A model generated the notes under the pieces. It saw only the letters and a list, made by a program, of their open reading frames with translations. It had not been told where the DNA came from and searched no databases. Shown in pieces: positions 46,446 through 59,905 of a stretch of 64,000 nt of DNA (position 1 is the stretch's first letter; every line of letters starts with the position of its first letter). The translations under genes were made by a program, and so were the position numbers. The stretch covers positions 122,993,887 through 123,057,886 of the forward strand of contig NC_133664.1 of the NCBI RefSeq assembly GCF_037893015.1, in the 5' to 3' direction. Source of the stretch: Macrotis lagotis. Taxonomy: Eukaryota; Chordata; Mammalia; Peramelemorphia; Peramelidae.

Positions 46446-47369
46446 AACAATCTCACACTTTCATAAGAACATTGGTAGTTCTTGAACTTTAGCATTTAGG
46501 AGTCAAATATAGTTAAGAATTTAGTATCTTTTAGGTTTTTGTCACCTTACAGATATATAACCTCTGCTGCATTCTCTACCTTACAGGAATTATGCTCTAT
46601 GTTAATGAATTGTGAGTCAAATATGATTAAACATGTGAAAATGAAAGTCTCTAAATATTTTTAAAGTCATTTATTTATTTAGAAAAATACAGAAAAAATT
46701 ACTAGTGCAACAGAAGGTGTCCAGATTTCATAATAGGATTTTCTTTCAGCTACCTGAAACATGTAATCTATTATTTAACTTGTTAGTTGTGCCATGGAAA
46801 TAAGGAAAGGGATGAGACTGTTTTCATTTATAATTTTTTTAACTATTGTCTTCATCTATAATTTTCTTAATTTTCTTCTCAGTTCTAAATGAGCAAGTAA
46901 TGTCGTTTTTATACTGGTTGTATTCTCTGTGTCATTTGTTCAAATGGTGTGATTAGATTTGTAAAGTTAATTCAAAATTGAAATCTTGTTAGAGACAACT
47001 TTTTCCTAAGAACTTTTAGTAAAAGTAATTTTTTTTTTCTATCTCGAAACAATAATTTCAACATCAGACACTTTCTCTGTTTGTGTATGTATAGTTTTTT
47101 CTTTATCTGCCCAGGAACTTTCTAAAGATATCAGACTTCCTTAAAGTCTAGGCTTCTGATTTATTATCATTATTGTTAATTTTTTTTGTGTGTACCCATT
47201 TTAAGGCCAGAATTGGAAATGCTAAATTCTATAATTTGCATTCTCTTAGCACCTATTTGTTGACATCAGATGATTCAGATTTAGGTATGTGGTACAGAAA
47301 TTTGAATTTGAAAGTATATATTAGTTAATTTATGGATTAATTCACAAATAAGAGTAATTGCTTACACTT

Positions 47370-47580
47370 ATATGATGTTTTAATGTTTGCAAAGTTTTTT
47401 TTTTACCATAATTCTGTTGTATAGTCAGAGTGCAAGGATTGTTATTATACCCATTTTACAAATGAACATATTGACACTGAGAAGTTAAGTGACTTGCCTA
47501 TGGTCACACTACTTGTAAATGTCTGAGGTGGTTTTAAATCCAAGTCTCTCAATGCCTAAGTCAACACTTTTTGAAATACT
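47370..47580 (-). mobile_element. MIR SINE
   Basis: ACCCATTTTACAAATGAACA, GAAGTTAAGTGACTTGCCTA and TGGTTTTAAATCCAAGTCTC in antisense. Confidence 0.75.
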
Positions 47581-47794
47581 TTGTTACATCTCACACTTTT
47601 TTCCTTTTCTTTTTTAGTAGTTAAATAATCTTTGGAGGTTTGTCCTTGAACTGAAGTTTAGTTTGCATAATTTTAATATAAACTTTTTTGTCACTGTATT
47701 TGTGAAGAAGAGAAATTTTAAAAATAGATTCTTTATATCTTGATTTTGAGAGACTTTATACTCCCTCATGTTTTTTTTCCATGGTTTTATATAG

Positions 47795-47820
47795 TGTATA
47801 TATATATATATATATATATC
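47795..47820. repeat. TA microsatellite
   Basis: (TA)n of about 12 units. Confidence 0.9.
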
Positions 47821-48274
47821 CATGTTTGTATGGGAGCATGAGAGAACAAATATAGTTTAAGAATATTCTCAAGAGCATAGCTAGAAGTTTTAGGATTCAA
47901 AGTGAAAATTGCTTAACATTCCTTTTGATTTATGTCACTGGCAGCATGATCTCTCTTTGCTCTATCTTTAGATACCTTTTCCCACATGACAGTACTTTTT
48001 TTTTTCTTTTTTGGGGGGACCTTGAGAGGGCTTTGTTTCCTCTTTCTTAATTTGTGTTCGTTTTCCTTCATCCTATCCCTTTTCTTAGTGGTCTAACGTT
48101 TTTTATTGTAGTCCTCTTTTCCTACATCTTTTCCCAAAACCAGGTCCCTGCCATATGTTTTTCTCTTGCTGGACTCTTCTGTTCTTAACATTTGGACCAT
48201 CTCGACCTACTCTAAAAAAAAAAATGATTGGGATGTCATGTTCTTGAATATTGTGGAAGATGACTATTTGTTCT

Positions 48275-48460
48275 TACCCAGGGATTCTTACTCTTTTTTT
48301 GAGTAGTCTGGTGAAAATTATTAACCCTTTCAGAATAATGTTTTTAAAAGAATAAAATATCATGTATCAGGTTACAAAATAAAGCATTTATATAGAAACA
48401 CATGTATCAAAATATTGAAAAAGAATTTCCTAGATTAAGAATTCTTATGCTAGCCAGGGT
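48275..48460 (+). mobile_element. Non-autonomous hAT-like element
   Basis: GATTCTTACTC near the left, CCTTTCAGAATAATGTTTTT in the middle and AAGAATTCTTATG at the right: the family of 21902. Confidence 0.5.
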
Positions 48461-49609
48461 ACTGGAAGCCCTGTCTTCCCAACCTTTTTATACCCCTTAT
48501 TTTCAGTTTAGTTGAGAAGTAACTGACCACTAGGACCTTACCTTGGACACCACACTTTCTGTTCTAGTCAGGTTAACATCTTTTATTTTGAATCTCATTT
48601 CTTTGCATCTCTATATGCTGATGAGTTTAGGAATATTCTGGCATTGGTACTTCTTATTACTTGAGATGGAGTTGACTTAATTCAAGATTTCCCAGTCTCT
48701 TGAGATTTGCTTTTGCTATTTTAACTTCATGCTCAGTTTTGATTAATCTAAACTTTTGACCTTTACTTTGGTTCTTTTCCCCTGCTGTTAATATTTCACT
48801 CTTTTTTTTTTACCTCCATTTTTTAGGTACTTTCAGACTACTTATTGCATGATTTTTGATTCATTGTTCTGTCTTGAATATTGGCTTTTGCCTGCTCCCT
48901 GATGCCTGACTATTGGTGTTTGACAACTGGTTCACTTTTTTACTTGGCTCTCTGTCTGCCTCTATGAAACTCTATAATCCACAGACTCTGTTCCCATAAC
49001 TTCCTTTAAAAATATATATTAGAGTATAAACTTAAATATTCAATATCAACAAAACCAGTTTATGTTGCACAGTAACTATTTACATTTTATAATGAAATTT
49101 ATAATTTCAACAAATATAGTATCACAGCTATTTTACAGTGACTCCCTTTGATTTCTCATCATGTTGTATGTTTATTCTCTTGAAAACAATTAGTTTTAGT
49201 TAATTCTTAACAATATTCATCTGGTTCTGCTTTTTTTTTTTTGCTTTGCATGATTATTTAATTAAAGTTTTCCTCAATTTCTATTTATTCTTCATCTTAA
49301 TGTTAATTGTCATGGTATTCTGTGACCTAATTATACCACAAATCATTTAGCCATTCCCTTGTTATTGGATATTTAAGTAGAATTTTCTTTTAACCAAGTT
49401 TTTCCCCCCTACTTTTAAAGTTTATTTAAAATACATGTTCTAAATATTTTAAACTTAATCCCCTCCCCCACTCCCAAATCTTATGCTAAAGTCATTGATG
49501 TTTTAATCATAATTTTTTAGTTTGAATTTGACTTTCCTTTTACTCCCTGCTAATCAACATCTGGTGAATTTGTTCAGTAAATGGCCTATAAGAAATAATA
49601 GAAAAAAAA

Positions 49610-49762
49610 AAAGGGGAGACTCTTTGTAGTTTACAAAGTACTTTCCTCATAACAACCTTGTGAAGTAGATAGTAGAAGTATTATTATCTATATTATATAG
49701 ATGAAGAAGCTAAGACATAATTGTTAAGTTATTTGTCCAAGATAGTGTGAAAAATAATTATC
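49610..49762 (-). mobile_element. MIR SINE fragment
   Basis: TTTACAAAGTACTTTCCTCA, CAACCTTGTGAAGTAGAT, then AGATGAAGAAGCTAAGACAT. Confidence 0.65.
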
Positions 49763-49769
49763 AGTATCT

Positions 49770-52112
49770 TGATTCATTGGACAGTTCTCTTCCAACTCGT
49801 CTCTTCTGCAATAACTGTTCTCTCTTTCTCTTCATCTTGACTCCTTGGTAAACCAGGTCATCTCTATGCTGTCCTCTTCTCTTGAATCCCTTGCTCCTTT
49901 ATCATATTCTCATTTTAGACTTGAGACACTTCCACCATTTATGCTCTTACACAAGTGATGCTGAACAGAGGTGAAGAAGATCATCATTCTGACTGGGTTT
50001 ATTACAAATTTGTGTTTTCATAAATGTCAGTTGGACCCTCACTGCTTCTAGGAAAACCTAAATATACTTCCCTTCACAACTTACTCTCTCACTTTCCACA
50101 GAGGTTCTTCCAAACCCTTTCATTCTTCAAGTCTCCCCAAATCCCTCTTCCCCTAATCTCTCAGCTGAGAACCTTTCCTTTTATTTTACAGAAAAAATTG
50201 AGGCCATTTGCTGTGAACTCCCTCTTCTATCCCATTAATGTGTCTTCTGACACTCTTTCCTCTTTCACCCCTGTATCACATGACATGATAAGTAATCTTG
50301 TTTCTTACTAAGGCTAACTCCTTTACTTGTTCAAGCAATCACATCTCTTCTAATAGATTGTCCCCTCTGTCATTCCCATCCTTATTCTTTCACTTATTTT
50401 CAGTCTCTTCCTCTCTACTTACTAACTTAATTTCCTACTGCCTACAAATATGCCCTAATATTCTCTGTCCTGAAAAAAACACTCTTGACCTGTCTACCCC
50501 ATTACCTTTTTTCTATATCCTTTTTGCCTTTAAAAAGCTAGCCATACTAGCTGTCTGCCAACCCTAAGTGTCCCCATTTTTTGTGTTCTCACTCTCTGAA
50601 CCCTTACAATCCAGCTTCTGACCTTTTTATTCCATCAAAAACTACCCTTTTCAAAGTTATTAATGATCTCTTAGTTGCCATATCCAATGACCTTTACTTA
50701 TTCTTCATTCTCTTGGATTTCTATTTGATACTGTTGATCACTTCTCCATGATATTCTCTTCTTTCTAGGTTTTCAGGAAACCATTTGTTCCTGATTCTCC
50801 GACCTATCTGACCACTTTGTTTCTTTTGCTGGATTCCCCCTGTAGATCACATCCTCTAACTGTAGTTGTCCCTCAAGAGTTCTCTATTCTGCACCCTCTT
50901 TTCTTCTTCATATTGCTTCATTTTGGGATTCCTCCCCATCTCTGTTCATCTACAATCTTATATCTCTCTAAATATCTTTTAGTCCTCTCAAACTGGATAT
51001 TTAATAGACATTTTAAACTTAATATGTCTGAAACATAACTCATTATTTTACCTCTTAAATTCTCTCTGCCTCCTACCTTCCCTATTACTGTATTGGAGGG
51101 GTGGGGAAACTTCCAGCCCTTCAGACTTTATTGGTCTGATCTTATCAAGGCAACTGCAGGTTGGACTCAAAATTCAATAAATTTCAGAGTGAATTAATTA
51201 AATGTTTGACCACATATAGCCCGAGAATATATCCAAATGGCCCTTCACCGAAAAACGGCTCTTCATGTCTGCTTAAGAGGCTATCAGCATTCTCTCAGAC
51301 TCTTAGACTTACAACCTAGGAATCATCCTGATTTCTTCATTAACTTTTATAAAACTTTTCCAGTCTGTTGCTAAGACCTTTGCAGTATTTCTCAAATATG
51401 CCCTTTTTCTTTCCTGTGACCCTGCCACCACTTTAGTACAGGTCCTTATCACCTTGATCAAGCCTGGACTTGCTGAAATAGTCTGCTGGTGAGTCTGTCT
51501 GCCTCAAGTCTCTCCCTACTCCAAGCCATTCTCCATTCAGCCACTGAAGTGATTTTCCTAATGTGCAGGTTTGATTGTATCGCCTCCTGCTCAGTAAATT
51601 CCAGTGGCTTCCTATTGTTCCAGGAGCAAATAAAAAATGCTCTGTTTCACATTCTCCATAACTCAGTTCCCTCCCATCTTTTCAAACTTCTTATACCTTA
51701 TTCTCTGCTGCAGCCTCTTCAGTATAGTGATACTGACCTCCTGGCTATTGTACAAATGAGGTGTTTTATCTTCCTATCTATCATATGGAAAGTACCCTTG
51801 TTCCTTTGCTCCATTTACTGACCTCCCTGGCTTCCTTCGAGTTCCAGCAAAAATCTCACTTTCAATAAGAAGCCTTCTGCAACTCCTCTTAAATATGGTG
51901 CCTTCCCTTATTATTAATTATTTCTTATTTATCTTGTCTGTTTCTTCTTTTGGTTTTTGTATTGTCTCTCACCCATTAGATTATAAACTCCTTAAAGGCA
52001 AGTGCTGCTGCACTTGGCCTCTTTTTTTTTTTAATCTCTCCAGTGCTTAACAACATTGTCTGACTTGTAGTAGACCCTGAATAAATATTGATTGATTGAA
52101 ATCTAGGCATTC
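49770..52112 (+). mobile_element. L2 LINE, long 3' copy split by a DNA element
   Basis: Co-linear with late L2 ORF2 and 3' UTR: CTTTCACTTATTTTCAG, CTTGGATTTCTATTTGATAC, TCTCAAACTGGATATTTAAT and CTTAATATGTCTGAAACATA. After the interruption it continues with AACCTAGGAATCATCCTGAT, CCAGTGGCTTCCTATTGTTC and AGATTATAAACTCCTTAAAG, ending in AATAAATATTGATTGATTGA. The open frames at 50024, 50298, 50817 and 51489 are remnants of this LINE with several breaks. Confidence 0.82.
51095..51282. mobile_element. Probable hAT-like insertion in L2
   Basis: Sequence unlike L2 that separates two adjoining L2 parts. It begins GAGGGGTGGGGAAACTTCCA and ends near CCTTCACCGAAAAACGGCTC, suggesting Charlie-type ends. 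No 8-bp duplication was found. Confidence 0.5.
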
Positions 52113-52189
52113 TGATATCAAATCTTCTTTATGCACCATAGTGTACTTTATCTGAAAAGTGGATTAAATGCCTGTTTTTGTAAGTTCAA

Positions 52190-52500
52190 GGCTTACTACA
52201 GTCTGATTTGAAATATTTCATCCTCATCTCATATTACTCCTCTTCACACATAAGTTGTAGCAAAACTGAACTGTTTTTCATCCTCAAATCATTTTCCCTT
52301 CCCTCATTCTTGCTTTATTTCCTGCAGTTTCCTTCTTTTGCTTATGTTGTCTACCATGCCTATAATGGATTCAGTCCCTTATGTTTTGAAATCTCTTCAT
52401 TCACAGTCCCAATTTAGGTTCTACTCTTCCAAGATACCTTTATTGACTCTCCCTAAATGAAAATGACCTTTCTCTCTTCAAATTTCTATTAGCCTTTTGC
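52190..52500 (+). mobile_element. L2-like fragment
   Basis: Pyrimidine-rich with CCAAGATACCTTTATTGACT, as in the L2 3' region where the usual text is close to CATGAAGCCTTCCCTGACT. Weak match. Confidence 0.4.
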
Positions 52501-52539
52501 CTGTCAACTAGTCCAAAAACTTCAACTTTCATTAAATAC

Positions 52540-53440
52540 CTTTATGCCAGTCACTGTGGGAATATCACAAAAAATTACATTAAAAGCATAAAAGCGTATG
52601 TTTTATTGGGAGTAATAAATATATATTTGGAATAGACACAGAATCCATTTTTAAAAAGACAATTTAGGGAGGAAGAGTACTGGAATGAAAGGGTATCAGC
52701 AGAGGCTTCATGTAGAAGGTGGTGTTTGATCTGAAGCTTGAAGGAACAGGGATCTTAAGAGGCCCTGAGGTGAAGCAGCCCTGGAATGCATTCCAGGCAG
52801 GGGAACAGTCAGTTGAAAAACCTAGAAGAGGGAGGATGGAGGACTGTTTGAAGAATGGCAGCAAATCTGACTGAACCATAGAATTCGTGGAGGAGAATAA
52901 TGGATAAAGAGACTGAAAAGGTAGATTGAGATCAGGTCGTGCAAGACTTTTAAGGGATGGAGTAATTGCCTAAAGGCAATAGGGGCCATTTGGAGTTTAT
53001 TGAGTATAGGGGAATGATGTGGTTAGATCTCCTTAGGAAAACCACTTTTGTAGCTGTTTGGAGGATGGATTTCATAGGGAGAGAGACTCATAGGAATAGT
53101 CTAATAAATGAGATATGATGAGTCTTGATCTAAGTTGTGGCTATGGGAGTGGAGAGAAAGTGACTAGATTGAGAAAGCAAGGATGAAAATGAAGCTCTGA
53201 CCCTAGCATATTAAAAAAGCTCTATATGGAAATGAGGAAATTTAGAAGAATGGTGGGCATATTGAGTTGGAGATATCTATGGGATTCACATTTTGTGCAT
53301 AAGATAATTTTCCTTGTGTATTTATTTAAGCATTATGCAAAACCCTTATTAAGATGTGAGGTCCTTGCAAAGAATACTTGTACTATAGTTATCACACTGC
53401 CTGTGCAGAGTAGGTGCTGATTATATAGTGATTGAATTCA
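52540..53440 (+). repeat. Old unclassified interspersed repeat, long copy
   Basis: GTGTTTGATCTGAAGCTTGA, GAATGCATTCCAGGCAGGGG, TCGTGCAAGACTTTTAAGGG, GGGGAATGATGTGGTTAGAT, TGTTTGGAGGATGGATTTCA: the longest orderly copy of the family at 10255. Confidence 0.62.
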
Positions 53441-54184
53441 ATTGAGTTTTTGGATAAGAAGTTGTCTCTAGTTTGGCCTTATGTTCAGCATGTAAAATGT
53501 TTAGGTTTAGATTGTTAGCATTAACTCATAATCTATCTATTTAATGAACTCTTTGATTTCTTCTTTGGTTATATGTTTTAATTTTTGGTGCCTGTAGGAT
53601 ATATGCACGATTTATAATGCTTAAAATAAGCCTAGATTCCATCAAAGAGCTTTGGATATGTAAAATTAAAGTATCTAAAAGAGATTTTCTAGAAATCATA
53701 ATGTGTCCAAGGGTTTTGTTTAGTTTCCTGAGAAGCTTTTTGATTTTCCTTCATCTAGGAAAGAATTTTTTTGTCTGCTAAGTCTTCCAACTCTTGACAC
53801 ATTGTGATCTCTGGAGTTGGATATTATATGCTTGTTAACTGCTTTATAGTCTCTCAGTGAATTTTTTTGTTAAATTTAGGGTACCAAATGTTTCAGGTCT
53901 TTTCACTTTTCTTTCTATTAAACCATATTGTTTCTGACTCTTCCCACCCCCTTCCCTGAATTGATTAGGAATTGAATTTTATGAAATTGATATCATCCCA
54001 TTTAATTTTTGAAAATTACTTAGTTTTTCCCCCTCACTAAAATCCTAGTCCCATTGCCTCATTGTGATTTGGAAGTACCCTTGGGTTCTCATAAGGTTCT
54101 AACAGGTCTTAAAAGTTGAAAAGGTTAAAAGAATTCTGGATACTAAGAAACTGTGGTGCCTAGTGTTTCATCTTAGACTCTAGT

Positions 54185-54365
54185 TTTGGCAGTGTGATAT
54201 AGTGGGGGGAAAAACCCCCCACTAAATTTGAATTCAGAGGACTTGGGCTTAGTCCTGACTGCTGCTGACTTAGGTTGTACCTAAAGTAAGGTGCAACCTC
54301 TTTGGGTCTTGGTTTCAAAATCTGTAAAATGAGGATCTTGGATTAGATGATCTCTAAACTGTGAG
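54185..54365 (+). mobile_element. MIR SINE
   Basis: GCAGTGTGATATAGTGGGGG, CTTGGTTTCAAAATCTGTAA, AATGAGGATCTTGGATTAGA. Confidence 0.75.
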
Positions 54366-55302
54366 GTGTGCAGCTCTTGAAGACAGCTTCCAAATATAAA
54401 ATTCTGTGATCCTGCTATTCATACCTAGCTCCTGGAATTTGTCATTTTCTTCAGTTATGTTTGTGATTTTTCTATTATAACTTAAAAAGAAGTCTGAAAT
54501 GCCAGATGAATGAGTTAGGGATACTTGTTGGGATTTTTTTTTAAGCTGCTGCCATAGCTGTTGCAGCTTAACTTTGGACTCTGTACGCAACAAGTACTTG
54601 AGGGGTGGTGGAAGTAGTTGAAGGGCCTTAGAGGCAGTTGTCAGATATGCCTGGCTCTTACTTTGAGCATTTTCTGAAGACCCTTAATAACTCTAATTTG
54701 ACTCTTGACTTGAGGTTGAGAACCATTTCTTTGTAGTAATATGAACTGACTTTTTACTTTCCCTTTTGTTGAATTTTTTTACTTTTCAAAGGAAAAAAAA
54801 TGTAGCTCCAAAAATAACCCAGGAATCAATTAAAAAGATATTTTTTTATATTTTATGTTTGACTCCTATGTCTGGTGCAAAGTCCTCTAATAAAGATGAC
54901 TTTTAAATAAGTCATCTTATTGCTATTTTAAGAATAGGTAAAAGTGAACAATTTGAGGCATTATAACTTGTTTTCTAGGTGGTATGGATAAAAGAATCCT
55001 TGTAGGAAAGAATGAAGAGATAACTGTGATATTTGTCATTGTCATTACTTAAATTTAAGTTTGCAGATTCAACTTTCAAGAAATTTTCATCACTTTAAAG
55101 AACAAAACCTGCTATTAGGGTAAGCTACCATAAGGTTATCATGACCATGTGGTCTGATCTAGTAGACTCAGACTGTAGGTGTGGTTTACTTGAGATATTG
55201 AAAGAAGTTCCTTTTTTTTCCCTTAAAGAGAAAAATAAATAGAATTTTTAAAATTCAGCTAAAAACTTAGACATTGGTTGTATATTTAAAGTAGAAATTT
55301 TT

Positions 55303-55420
55303 TTTTTTGGTTTTGCAAGGCAATGGGATTAAGTGACTTGCCCAAGGTCACACAAGTAAGTATTAAATATTTTGGACCAGAATTGAACTCAGGTCCTCCT
55401 GACTCCAGGGCCACTGCCTC
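55303..55420 (-). mobile_element. WSINE1-like SINE, head-truncated
   Basis: Antisense copy lacking the head; perfect 16-bp duplications TAAAGTAGAAATTTTT at 55287-55302 and 55421-55436. Confidence 0.93.
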
Positions 55421-55436
55421 TAAAGTAGAAATTTTT

Positions 55437-55670
55437 AACCTTTTTTGTGTCAAGGATGTGTTTGCAGTCTGGTGTCCCTTTCACAGAATGATGTTGTTAA
55501 ATGTATACAGGAAAAATATTTAGAATTACAAAGAAATGAATTACATTGAAATACAGTTATCTATCTATCTGTACATACATGCATGTATATACATGCACAT
55601 ATGCATGCCTGCATACATGTGTGTACATGAAAAGTTCATAGACCACAGGTTAAGAACTCCAATTAAAGGA
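55437..55670 (+). mobile_element. Non-autonomous hAT-like element with microsatellite
   Basis: TTAACCTTTTTTGTGTCAAG, TTTCACAGAATGATGTTGTT and CACAGGTTAAGAACTCCA frame the family of 21902. The middle has an ATCT, TACATGCA-rich simple repeat at 55558-55625. Confidence 0.55.
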
Positions 55671-55857
55671 TCATACCTTGAAAACAAAGACCCAAATGTA
55701 ACTTTATGATTTCTGATTGATCCTTCACTATTTCAAATGTTTGAGTTCTTAAATCTTAAAAGGCTTGGTTAATATTAGTAATTCATTTGATCAGATTTAA
55801 GTCCGTTTGCTGTTTTTCATTTGTCAATCTTCACCTGCCATCTTCTTATATATTCTT

Positions 55858-56055
55858 AATTAGGGGTTCAGGAACCTCCCCAGATAGATTTAAAGGAAGT
55901 CTATGAACTTGGATAGAAAAAAATATATATCTTTCTTTCAGTTTAGTTGGTTTCCTCTGTATTCCTATGTATTTTATTTTATGCATTTAAAATCAAAAGT
56001 GATCTACAGGCTTTACCTGATTACCAAAAAAAAGATTAGGAATCTCTGCTAATGA
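55858..56055 (-). mobile_element. Non-autonomous hAT-like element
   Basis: AGGGGTTCAGGAACCTCCCC and TTCCTATGTATTTTATTTTA in antisense, ending AGATTAGGAATCTCTGC. Confidence 0.5.
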
Positions 56056-56984
56056 ATAGTCACTCTTCTTTTGACTTTTCCAATTTTTCATTTAGTCAAA
56101 AAAAGGCTTTAATTTGTCTTGCCCTTTCGATACTTTCCTTAATACCCCCTCCTCTAAACAAGTTCATAAAAAACTCTAAACTGATAAGAAGGGAATAACT
56201 TCTCTAGGGAGGGAAACTTTATTTTTTGTTTTGAAATCTGAGGAAATCTAACTACAGTCTGTCTACAGAGGTAGACAGGTATTACTTGAAATTTATTTAA
56301 AATGGCATCTCATTTATTATTTACTTATACTAAATCCATGAGGTCTTTCATAAACTCCTTACAGATGCTGCCCCTTTCCTCTCCAATCTGTAATAATATT
56401 ATTACTCTTTGACTGTATTTTTCTCATATGTTGTTTTATAGTTATTATATTTATATGTTCCTGGTACATTATTTTATAGTTATTTTTTATTAAACTGTCT
56501 GTGTGTTTGTATTTAGTTGTAATAGACATGAGGCAGAGACCAAGCACATAGCAAGTAAGAGCATTTTCTTAAAATTTGACCACTACTAGATTCCCCCCAC
56601 AGGAACAAAGCAGTTAAGACAAACTTTACCAATGTTTTGAACAAAAATTTAAGTTAAGACCTCACTTCACAATATTTTATTCTGCTTGTAGTTAATATTG
56701 TATTAAATATCTGCTCTATACCAGGCACTGTGTGCCAGGAAAAGCTTACAGTCTAATTGAGTCAAGTTGTTTCATGGTATCACTGAGTCATTCTGTGTTA
56801 CCTTGAGAGGAGAGGAGAGGAGAGGAGGATGTCATTGCAGTAACTGGTCCAGTGAACCCTTGGTTCCATATGCAGCAAAGTATCAATAAGTTTTTTAAAA
56901 TGCAAGTTTGTAAGGTATTTTTAAGACCTGATTTTTATTATAATAGTTTGCATAGTTCCTTAACAACACTTTTATACATGTTTA

Positions 56985-57190
56985 TTCAATTTCATTCAAA
57001 CATTTATTAAGTACCTACTATATGTTGTCTTTTTTGATTCTCCCAACAACACTGGAGTAGGCAGGCCAGGTATTATTCCTATTTTATAGAAGAGGAAACT
57101 GAGGTCTGAGAGGTAAAGTAAGTTGCTCAAGGTAAGCACAGAGCTGGGACTTGCTGGCTTCCTAGTCCATTGGTCTTTAAACCAAATCTT
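56985..57190 (-). mobile_element. MIR SINE
   Basis: TTTATAGAAGAGGAAACTGA, GGTCTGAGAGGTAAAGTAAG, AGAGCTGGGACTTGCTGGC. Confidence 0.78.
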
Positions 57191-58237
57191 ATGCTTTGTT
57201 TTGTTTATTAAATTTTTGAATATTTCCTAAATGGATCAGACCCTTCATAATGTGTACTTAATAAGCTTTTATTGCCTGCTGAACAAAATGGGTATATCTT
57301 GCTTCTGTTGGTTTTCTATAATGTATACTACTTTGATACATTGTAAATTGAAAATATTAATTGTATACATTTTAATTTGGCAATTCATTTATTCAGGAGA
57401 AACCTTTTAGTGTGTAAAAAGTGACTCTCAGAATATACTTTAATCTGAGAATGATCTCTCTTAAGAAGGCAGTCATTTTTATATAAAATTGTGTTGAGTA
57501 AAAAGAAAGTTTGTCCAGGTAATTGTTTTGAAAACTATGGCTGTAGGTCACATTTTTGATCGTTTGCTATGCTTTTACTCTTTTCTATACCTCTTGGAGT
57601 ATCTACTTAAGTTCTAAGGATGATTACTTTAAAAATATCTTTTAAACTGGGCCTTGAAAGCAGAAGCTCGTAAGAGCATGAGAAAAGGATTATGCATTCC
57701 TTAGTCATTCATTAATATCATTCTATGCTTAACAGACCTCCTAAAAAGAATGGAGGTCATGCATAAGTGTACAATAGGCAAACCAGTATACCAATTAAAA
57801 AATTGTTATTGGTGAAGCCACTTTAATAGAAAGCTGTCAAATGAGTTCTGCTGTCTTTTTTTGGCAACATAGTGTCAGATGAAGTATAAGGAAGCAAAAC
57901 TAGCTTATCTAGCAGAAAACTGCTGGATATTAATGTTGTATCAGATTGTCAGCCTGATAATGTAAGACTGATACTTGGATTTTTTTCCTCCGAAAGATCT
58001 TTTGATCATTGGCAAACATTATCTAATTTATATATTATTGCCATCATGTAAATGATACAGAATAACTAAGGATGAGGTTCTGGGATCTTATATAACAGAG
58101 CCTATCTGAGTAAACTGTTTCATGTTTAAATATTCTTAGTAGCAGTCAGAAAACATTAGCTCAGATCATACAAAAATGTTATATCCTGAAAGATAGTTAA
58201 CTCAGATGATTACCATCAACTAAGGGAATGAATGCAA

Positions 58238-58238
<1 letters not shown>

Positions 58239-58276
<38 letters not shown>
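58239..58276. repeat. GT microsatellite
   Basis: Pure (GT)n of about 18 units; a shorter GT tract follows at 58374-58391. Confidence 0.95.
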
Positions 58277-58277
<1 letters not shown>

Positions 58278-59439
58278 TATTTGTATATACACATACAAAA
58301 AATATGGATATATATATTGTTCATAATGAGTATACATTTATAATTATGTGTTCATATTTATACTCATTTCCTTTGTGTATGTGTGTGTGTATTTATATTT
58401 TCATTTTTTATAATGAAATGGATAACTTTCTTTACTTGAAAAATAACATTTCTGTAGTGCTTTAAAGTTTATAAAATATTTCAAACCAAATCATACCAAA
58501 ATACGAAGTTCAGCATAGATAAATTCTAAACGTTGTCTTCAAAACTCCAGTTTGTTAATTAAAATAGCAAGTAATAAGAGCAGAGAACATTCTTTTTGAC
58601 TAACTTATCTATTTAATGATGAGTATAATAGAAGTATTAGAAAATATAGATGTTTTTTCTTGGTATGAAATGCAGTGCTTTCAGTGATCAGCTCTACAGT
58701 TGAGTCAAATAAAAACTTCAATTTTAATTCTTCTATTCTGGGTTTAATATTATCCTATGGTGAAGTGAAAGGAAGGAAAACTTTCCCCCTAGGGATATAT
58801 AGTTATTTCTTTACATAAGTTAATATTTCCCTAGTATATTATTTGTAATATTCAGCTTTGTAGATCATTCTTATGTTTTTCAATTTCTTTTATTTGCTAT
58901 TCTTTATTCTGTGGAATCTGATTCTGATTTATATTTATGTACTTTAATAATTTTAAAAATGTTATACTTTTAAAATCTTCTTTAAAAAAGATCAAATTGA
59001 ACTTTATGATTTATTCTAGAAGTCTAGTCTTATTTTAGTTTTGGGTTTGGAATATGATATGATTCCCTTCTTATTGGGAAAATTCTTCTAGTCCTCAGTT
59101 GCATAACCTGAGAAAGTATTTTTGACTATTGTTAGAATGAGTCAATCAGAGAGGGAAAAAAGTAAAGTTTAGCTAAGGGAACATCACCAGAGTAATAGTT
59201 TTGGTCTCCAATACTGCTTCTTCATCACATGAGTTATTGAGCTGTTACATATCTACGTGTTCAAAATATATGTGGTCTGGTTTAGCCAAAATTTATTCTT
59301 CAGAATTCATAGAGGGGTAGACTAACAAAAGAGTAAGTAAGGAATTTGTAGACATGGAAATCTTTTTGGTTTTATTCCTTACTCTTATTTTTCTTGCGCC
59401 TCATTTTTTATATTATTAGGCAATGTTTTTTTCTAAAGA

Positions 59440-59745
59440 ACTCAAAGGACTTCTCATGTATTTTTATTTATACCCTTAGAGTCCCTTTGAGATTATAGAG
59501 GAGGTAAGCATTTTGTTTTGCTACTTTGTTGATAAATAAAATAAGGCATAGTGATCACAAAACTTCTCAGATTATTCTACTATTTTTATGCTGAAATTAG
59601 GAAGTAAACCTAGGTCTCTTGATTTCTAGGAAACAAATTAGATTGGGAATTATACCAATACTGTGTCATTATCTAGTTGTTTGACCTTAACTTTCCTAAA
59701 CCTCACTTTCTTCATCTGTATAAAATGGAATTAGGATTAAAGCAG
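59440..59745. mobile_element. Two MIR copies, opposite orientations
   Basis: 59440-59640 is antisense (GAAGTAAACCTAGGTCTCTT); 59655-59745 is sense (CTTTCTTCATCTGTATAAAA). Both are old. Confidence 0.55.
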
Positions 59746-59905
59746 GTCTTAAATTGAGAAATAAATGTATTGTTAAATATTTTAATAGGACTAATTTTCT
59801 TTGTAATCCTATGTATTTTATTTTATTCATTTAAGAACATTATTCTGAGAAGTCTTCACCAGGCTGTCAAAATGGTCCATGACAAGAAAAGGATTAGATG
59901 ATTAC
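59746..59905 (-). mobile_element. Non-autonomous hAT-like fragment
   Basis: TAATCCTATGTATTTTATTT, AACATTATTCTGAGAAG and GGTCCATGACAAGAAAAGG: the family of 21902. Confidence 0.5.

Noticed and set aside
50024-51821. Cluster of open frames of 73-110 codons suggesting a gene
   Set aside because: All lie within an L2 LINE copy and have no continuous frame or splice structure of their own.
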